Source: Pandoraea vervacti
Lineage (GTDB): Bacteria > Pseudomonadota > Gammaproteobacteria > Burkholderiales > Burkholderiaceae
Assembly (NCBI RefSeq): GCF_000934605.2
Contig: NZ_CP010897.2
Span: 3,348,001-3,412,000 of the forward strand
DNA: 64,000 nt
Direction: 5' to 3'
Position numbers and translations under genes: made by a program. How positions within the stretch are numbered: position 1 is the first letter of the stretch; each line of letters begins with the position of its first letter. The notes below the pieces were generated by a model. The model was not told the DNA's origin. It saw only the letters and a list, made by a program, of their open reading frames with translations, and did no database searches. Positions 59,550 to 64,000 of the stretch are shown piece after piece.

Positions 59550-60857
59550 ATGTCAGTTCCGCACTTCGACACGCTCGCCCTGCACGCCGGGGCGGCTCCC
59601 GACCCAGCCACCGGGGCACGTGCCACGCCGATCTATCAGACCACCTCGTTCGTCTTTTCCGATGCCGATCAGGCGGCTGCACTGTTCAATATGGAGCGCG
59701 CCGGGCACGTCTATTCGCGCATCTCCAATCCGACGAACGCGGTCTTCGAAGAGCGCATGGCCGCGCTGGAAAACGGCGTTGGCGCGATTGCAACGGCAAG
59801 CGGACAAGCGGCATTGCATCTGGCAATCGCCACGCTGATGGGCGCCGGTTCGCACATCGTCGCGTCGAGCGCGCTCTACGGCGGTTCACACAACCTGCTC
59901 CATTACACGTTGCGCCGATTCGGCATCGAGACGACATTCGTGCGTCCCGGCGATCCGGATGCCTGGCGCGCCGCCGTGCGGCCGGAAACCCGGCTGTTCT
60001 TCGGCGAGACGCTCGGCAATCCTGGGTTGGATGTGCTCGACATCGCGCAGGTCAGTGCCATCGCACACGACGCGGGCGTGCCTTTGCTCGTCGACAGCAC
60101 CTTCACCACGCCATGGCTGATCCAGCCGTTCGAGCACGGTGCGGACCTCGTGTATCACTCGGCGACCAAGTTTCTGGGGGGACATGGCACGACCATTGGC
60201 GGTGTGCTTGTCGATGGCGGCACGTTCGATTTCGAGAAAAGCGGCAAATTTCCCGAGCTGACCGAGCCATACGAAGGTTTCCACGGCATGGTGTTCGCCG
60301 AGGAGAGCTCCGTCGCGCCATTCCTGTTACGTGCTCGCCGTGAAGGACTGCGCGACTTCGGCGCATGCCTGCATCCGCAAGCGGCATGGCAGTTGCTGCA
60401 AGGGGTCGAGACGCTGCCGCTTCGCATGGCGCGTCACGTCGACAACGCGCGCCGGGTCGTCGAATTTCTGGCCGATCATGAGGCCGTGGCAAGCGTCGCC
60501 TACCCGGAGTTGCCGTCTCATCCCGACTACGCGCTGGCAAAACGCCTGCTGCCGCGCGGCGCGGGTGCCGTGTTCAGCTTCAATCTCAAGGGCGACCGTG
60601 AAGCCGGTCGACGCTTCATCGAGGCGTTGCAGTTGTTCTCGCATCTGGCCAATGTTGGCGACGCGCGCTCGCTGGTCATTCACCCGGCGTCCACGACCCA
60701 CTTCCGCATGGACGCCGCCGCACTCGCGGGCGCAGGCATCGGCGAAGGCACGGTGCGCCTGTCCATCGGACTCGAAGACCCCGACGACCTGATTCAGGAT
60801 CTCAAGCGGGGCCTGAAAGCGGCAGTCAAGCCGGCGTCGAAGGGGCAAGGTCGATGA
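59550..60857 (+). CDS. metY: O-acetylhomoserine sulfhydrylase
   Basis: A 435-residue PLP enzyme of the Cys/Met metabolism family. It makes homocysteine from O-acetylhomoserine and sulfide. The PLP lysine is K207 in HSATKFLGGHG; the N-terminus HFDTLALHAGAAPDPATGARATPIYQTTSFVF and the length separate it from shorter O-succinylhomoserine enzymes (MetZ). It would use the sulfide produced by the CysI-like reductase near the left end. The following hydrolase overlaps by four bases. Confidence 0.92.
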   Translation: MSVPHFDTLALHAGAAPDPATGARATPIYQTTSFVFSDADQAAALFNMERAGHVYSRISNPTNAVFEERMAALENGVGAIATASGQAALHLAIATLMGAGSHIVASSALYGGSHNLLHYTLRRFGIETTFVRPGDPDAWRAAVRPETRLFFGETLGNPGLDVLDIAQVSAIAHDAGVPLLVDSTFTTPWLIQPFEHGADLVYHSATKFLGGHGTTIGGVLVDGGTFDFEKSGKFPELTEPYEGFHGMVFAEESSVAPFLLRARREGLRDFGACLHPQAAWQLLQGVETLPLRMARHVDNARRVVEFLADHEAVASVAYPELPSHPDYALAKRLLPRGAGAVFSFNLKGDREAGRRFIEALQLFSHLANVGDARSLVIHPASTTHFRMDAAALAGAGIGEGTVRLSIGLEDPDDLIQDLKRGLKAAVKPASKGQGR

Positions 60858-61669
60858 ATTTCGAAATCGCAGGTCATAACGTCTACGCTTACACCGGCGG
60901 AAAACCGTTGCTTCGGACACAGCCGACGGTCGTCTTCCTTCACGGCGCTCAGCACGATCACAGCGTCTGGGCGCTGCAGAGCCGCTATCTGGCGCATCAC
61001 GGCATGAACGTGCTCGCGCTTGACCTTCCCGGCCATCATCGAAGCACCGGTGCGCCGCTCAAATCGATCGGCGAGATGGCCGATTGCGTGGTCGCGGTGA
61101 TGGACGCGGCGGGCATCGACACCGCCGCATGGGTCGGCCACAGCATGGGCTCGCTGATCGCGCTGGATGCAGCGGCGCGGCATGCCGAGCGCGTCACGCG
61201 CATCGCGCTCGTGGGCACCGCTTACCCGATGAAGGTCTCCGACACGTTGCTGGAAGCCGCCGCCGAGCGCGAGTCGAGCGCCATTGCGATGGTCAATGCC
61301 TGGTCGCACAGCACGCTGGCGGCCAAGCCGTCGGCGCCGGGGCCGGGATTCTGGACGTGGGGCGGGAATCAACGGCTGATGGAGCGCGTTGCGCAACGCA
61401 ACCCTGCGAAGGTGTTTCTCACGGATTTTGAAGCGTGCAACGGCTATGACCGGGGCACGGACGTCGCCGCCGGCATCCGGTGTCCGGTGCTTGCCGTGCT
61501 CGGAAAACGCGATCAGATGACACCGCCTCGCGCTGCCCAGGCGCTGCTCGACGCCTTGCGCGAGGCCGGTGTGCCGGTCACGACGCAGATCGTCGACGCC
61601 GGCCACGCCATCATGACGGAACAGCCCGACGCGCTGCTCGACGCGCTCAAGCGCTTCATGCGGGATTGA
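60854..61669 (+). CDS. Alpha/beta-fold hydrolase coupled to metY
   Basis: A 271-residue hydrolase with nucleophile S97 in GHSMGS, oxyanion region FLHGAQHDHSVW and a C-terminal His in DAGHAIMTE. Its ATG overlaps the metY stop (ATGA), so the two are translationally coupled, which suggests a link to methionine metabolism; the substrate is unknown. It resembles the esterase/proline-iminopeptidase-like group. Confidence 0.85.
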   Translation: MNFEIAGHNVYAYTGGKPLLRTQPTVVFLHGAQHDHSVWALQSRYLAHHGMNVLALDLPGHHRSTGAPLKSIGEMADCVVAVMDAAGIDTAAWVGHSMGSLIALDAAARHAERVTRIALVGTAYPMKVSDTLLEAAAERESSAIAMVNAWSHSTLAAKPSAPGPGFWTWGGNQRLMERVAQRNPAKVFLTDFEACNGYDRGTDVAAGIRCPVLAVLGKRDQMTPPRAAQALLDALREAGVPVTTQIVDAGHAIMTEQPDALLDALKRFMRD

Positions 61670-61764
61670 GCCAAACCGGGCGAAAGTGGGTGTCAGTGAG
61701 CGAAGGCGAGCGAGACCGAGCGCGTCAACGTCTCGATTCAGCGGACAGGACAAGGAGGGTTGCC

Positions 61765-62109
61765 ATGAACCAGGGTGAACGTGAAAAACGGGATCCCCCG
61801 TCGGCCACGCAAACCTTCGAACGGTTTGCGGATTTTTACCCGTTCTATCTCGGTGAGCACCGGAATGTCACCTGCCGACGCCTGCATTTCGTCGGCTCGT
61901 GGGGTGTCATCGCGTTTCTGGTCACGTTCGCGCTTACGGGCAACGCCTGGTGGCTACTCGCTGCGCTCGTCTGTGGTTACGCGTTCGCGTGGGTCGGCCA
62001 TTTCTTCTTCGAAAAAAACCGACCGGCCACGTTTCGCCACCCGATTTACAGCCTGATGGGCGACTGGGTAATGTTTCGCGACATCTGCGTGGGGCGCATC
62101 AAGCTTTAG
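61765..62109 (+). CDS. DUF962 (Mpo1-like) membrane protein
   Basis: A 114-residue protein. The family core is FYPFYLGEHRNVTCRRLHFVGS, two or three membrane segments, then VGHFFFEKNRPATFRHPIYSLMGDW, the histidine-rich metal-binding pattern of DUF962/Mpo1. Yeast Mpo1 is an Fe(II) dioxygenase that alpha-oxidises 2-hydroxy fatty acids; the bacterial role is unknown. AAGGAGG precedes the ATG at 61765. The last four bases overlap the convergent YihY gene. Confidence 0.85.
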   Translation: MNQGEREKRDPPSATQTFERFADFYPFYLGEHRNVTCRRLHFVGSWGVIAFLVTFALTGNAWWLLAALVCGYAFAWVGHFFFEKNRPATFRHPIYSLMGDWVMFRDICVGRIKL

Positions 62110-63437
62110 CGTGTCGTCGGGCCGGACGGTCCGTCCCGGTGGATACCGGCGTCGGTGGGGGCGCCAGCGCCGGCCGCTTCATCGACATCGGCATCATCCA
62201 CCGAAACATCGCGAGGCAGCGCATCGGCCAGGGGAACGTCCCACTTCCCTTCACGGAGGATCTCGGCCACATGCGCGCCGTCCAGCGCATGGCGCTCCAT
62301 TTGCCGCGCCAGTTCGTCGACATTGAGCGCGAGTTGGGCCACGAGCGGCGAGAGCGTTGTCGTGCGAGGGTTGGTCAACAACAGCCAGCGTTCGGCGGGC
62401 GGTTGCATGGTGAGACGTCCGACCCAGCCCATGCGCTCTAGCCGGCCCAGCAAGTCGCCGACATGCTCCAGACTCGTTCTCATCAGGCGCGCCAGTTGCT
62501 GAGCCGTATAGCCTGCGCCGCCCGCCTCGCGGTCCTGATTGAGCAGATGGATGAGTGTGAGGCCGTCGAGCAGATCGCTTCCCGGAAAGCGCGGGTATTG
62601 AAAATGCCCCAGGCGCAATGCCGGCAGCACCGACGTAATCGTGGCGCCGGCGAGCGCTACGAGCCACGACAGGTAAATCCACAGCAAAAAGATCGGTACC
62701 GCGGCGAATGCGCCGTAGACAGCGGTATATGTCGGAAACTGACGGATATACAGGCCGAAGCCGCGCTTGGTCAGATCGAAAGCCAGGGCGGCCACCACAC
62801 CGCCGACGAGCGCGTCGCGCCAATCCACCTTGCAGTTCGGCATGTAGACGTACATCAGCATGAAAGCCACGCTCGTCAGTGCCAGCGGGATCAGGCTCAG
62901 CATCGAGGCCACGGCCGGGGGTAGCGTGCTCACGAGCGACATCGACTGCGTAAAGACGTACGAACTGATCGACAGGCTCACGCCAAAGAGTAGGGGCCCG
63001 AGCGTGAGCAGGCTCCAGTAAATCAATAGCCGCTGGGCCAGAGGACGCGGACGCGGCACGCGCCAGATCACATTGAAGGCCGATTCGATCGTCATCAAGG
63101 TCAGCACGGCGGTCACCAGCAAACCAATCAGGCCGAACGCCGTCAGGCTCGTCGCCTTCGACGCGAACTGATTGAGATAGCTGAAGATCTGCGCGTTGAC
63201 GCTTTCGGGCATCAGATGCTCAAGCAGGAAGCCCTGCAAGGCGTCGCGGAACGAATTGAAGATCGGAAACGCGGTGAACAAGGCGAACGTCACGGCGAAC
63301 AGCGGCACGATCGACAGGATCGACGTGAACGTCAGACTGCCCGCCACTTGCGGAATCCGATCGTCCTGCGCACGCGTGAGCGCGTACCTCAGCAGTTGGC
63401 GAACGTGACTCCAGTTGATGCGGGACAATTTGCGCAA
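62106..63437 (-). CDS. YihY/BrkB-family membrane protein with TTG start
   Basis: A 443-residue protein. Residues 20-300 are the YihY/UPF0761 domain with about six membrane helices (QDDRIPQVAGSLTFTSILSIVPLFAVTFALF), and the C-terminal 140 residues hold a winged-helix-like part. No ATG is available close to the domain. A TTG at 63437, 6 bases after GAGGAG, gives MRKLSRINWSHVRQLLRYAL and is taken as the start. Family members were called ribonuclease BN in error; the role is unknown. Confidence 0.87.
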   Translation of the reverse strand: MRKLSRINWSHVRQLLRYALTRAQDDRIPQVAGSLTFTSILSIVPLFAVTFALFTAFPIFNSFRDALQGFLLEHLMPESVNAQIFSYLNQFASKATSLTAFGLIGLLVTAVLTLMTIESAFNVIWRVPRPRPLAQRLLIYWSLLTLGPLLFGVSLSISSYVFTQSMSLVSTLPPAVASMLSLIPLALTSVAFMLMYVYMPNCKVDWRDALVGGVVAALAFDLTKRGFGLYIRQFPTYTAVYGAFAAVPIFLLWIYLSWLVALAGATITSVLPALRLGHFQYPRFPGSDLLDGLTLIHLLNQDREAGGAGYTAQQLARLMRTSLEHVGDLLGRLERMGWVGRLTMQPPAERWLLLTNPRTTTLSPLVAQLALNVDELARQMERHALDGAHVAEILREGKWDVPLADALPRDVSVDDADVDEAAGAGAPTDAGIHRDGPSGPTTR

Positions 63438-63737
63438 ATCGGGCTCCTCGGCGAGAACATGGGTCCAACATGAGCGCGACGCGCCGGCACAGCAAGCGCG
63501 GGATCGGCATGTCCCGGAAGTCGGAAGACCACGAGACATGTCCTCAGGCACGCCACGCTTCGCGCTTCGCCGCTCTTTTTCAAGGCGTCACACCATTGGG
63601 AACCCCCTATAATACCCGCACTTTTCGCGGGCTTTTCACTCCGGACACAAGGTTTTGGCGCGTTTGCCGCCCGAGTGCCCGACTTTCGGCCCGTCCCTGA
63701 CCGATCGACCGATTGGTTTACCGATCGAATCACCTTC
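63438..63737. other. Divergent intergenic region with promoter elements
   Basis: No gene is supported in these 300 bases between YihY and WrbA. A perfect -10 box TATAAT is at 63608-63613; only a weak -35 (GTCACA, 63588 region) is nearby. It reads toward wrbA. Confidence 0.5.
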
Positions 63738-64000
63738 ATGACCGAAATCCTTGTCCTGTACTACAGCCGTCATGGCACGACCGCTCAACTCGCTCAGTGC
63801 ATCGCAGCCGGTATCGACAGCGTGCCGGGCGCTCAGGCGCGCGTGCGCACCGTGCCGGCGGTGTCCACGGTATGCGAAGCCAGTGCACCGGACATTCCCG
63901 ATACCGGCCCGCCTTATGTGGAGTTGCACGATCTCGAAGCGTGTGCCGGTCTCGCACTCGGCTCCCCCACCCGCTTCGGCAATATGGCCGCGGCCTTGAA
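63738..64000 (+). CDS. wrbA: NAD(P)H:quinone oxidoreductase, WrbA type (cut by window edge)
   Basis: The first 87 residues of a flavodoxin-fold FMN protein: ILVLYYSRHGTTAQLAQ is the FMN phosphate loop with the typical YYSxxGxT pattern, and GLALGSPTRFGNMAAALK is the WrbA-type flavin loop that leads into the NxxxxFK region. WrbA reduces quinones in two-electron steps and protects against redox cycling. The gene continues past the window end. Confidence 0.9.
   Translation, partial: MTEILVLYYSRHGTTAQLAQCIAAGIDSVPGAQARVRTVPAVSTVCEASAPDIPDTGPPYVELHDLEACAGLALGSPTRFGNMAAAL

Overview
The window is GC-rich (about 63%) beta-proteobacterial chromosome, most likely Pandoraea or a close Burkholderiaceae relative. 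The basis is gene content and order, not a database match: thrS-infC-rpmI-rplT-pheS-pheT-ihfA-merR, a tRNA-Val beside relA, Burkholderiales-type small families (DUF3717), and a SCOT/3-hydroxybutyrate dehydrogenase block. There is no phage, plasmid or CRISPR locus. One IS110-family insertion sequence is present.

Layout. 1-3.7 kb: the start of an autotransporter-like surface protein (TTG start, cut by the window edge), a DUF892/ferritin-like stress cluster that is partly decayed, and small unknown genes. 4-6.5 kb: assimilatory nitrite/sulfite reductase with an N-terminal DUF2849-like extension, coupled to DUF934. 6.6-11.6 kb: an SOS-box-preceded small gene, a LuxR-type regulator, a diguanylate cyclase, a DUF1275 membrane protein and a BLUF blue-light sensor. 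11.8-20 kb: one seven-gene operon (ABC importer plus a three-subunit opine/hydroxyproline-oxidase-like dehydrogenase) with a divergent IclR regulator and two matching palindromic operators. 20-24 kb: a scarred region with a deleted DUF72 gene, an 11-bp tandem repeat, an orphan terminator, the IS110 element with a probable bridge-RNA leader, and a GGDEF tail. 24-34.5 kb: three more c-di-GMP enzymes, an SOS-controlled DUF3717 gene, a DnaA-box cluster and rubredoxin.

34.8-45.5 kb is the conserved translation block read leftward: relA, tRNA-Val(GAC), thrS, infC (ATC start), rpmI, rplT, pheS, pheT, ihfA and a MerR regulator. 45.5-50.2 kb carries RidA, a hydrolase, 3-hydroxybutyrate dehydrogenase and the two SCOT subunits with a divergent PAS-LuxR regulator: together, conversion of 3-hydroxybutyrate to acetoacetyl-CoA. 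50.3-64 kb is housekeeping: thioesterase, orphan TRAP binding protein, an SDR divergent from ETF-ubiquinone oxidoreductase, an MliC-like lysozyme inhibitor, chorismate synthase, an MFS-PlsC fusion coupled to a CBS protein, MetY with a coupled hydrolase, DUF962, YihY and the start of WrbA.

The points most worth following are: near-consensus LexA boxes in front of two uncharacterised small genes; the IS110 element and its noncoding leader in a deletion-scarred neighbourhood; the twin IclR operators; and real genes whose non-ATG starts (TTG, ATC) would hide them from simple gene finding. I saw no clearly new defence or mobile system. Family assignments come from recognising the translated sequences and were not checked against databases.
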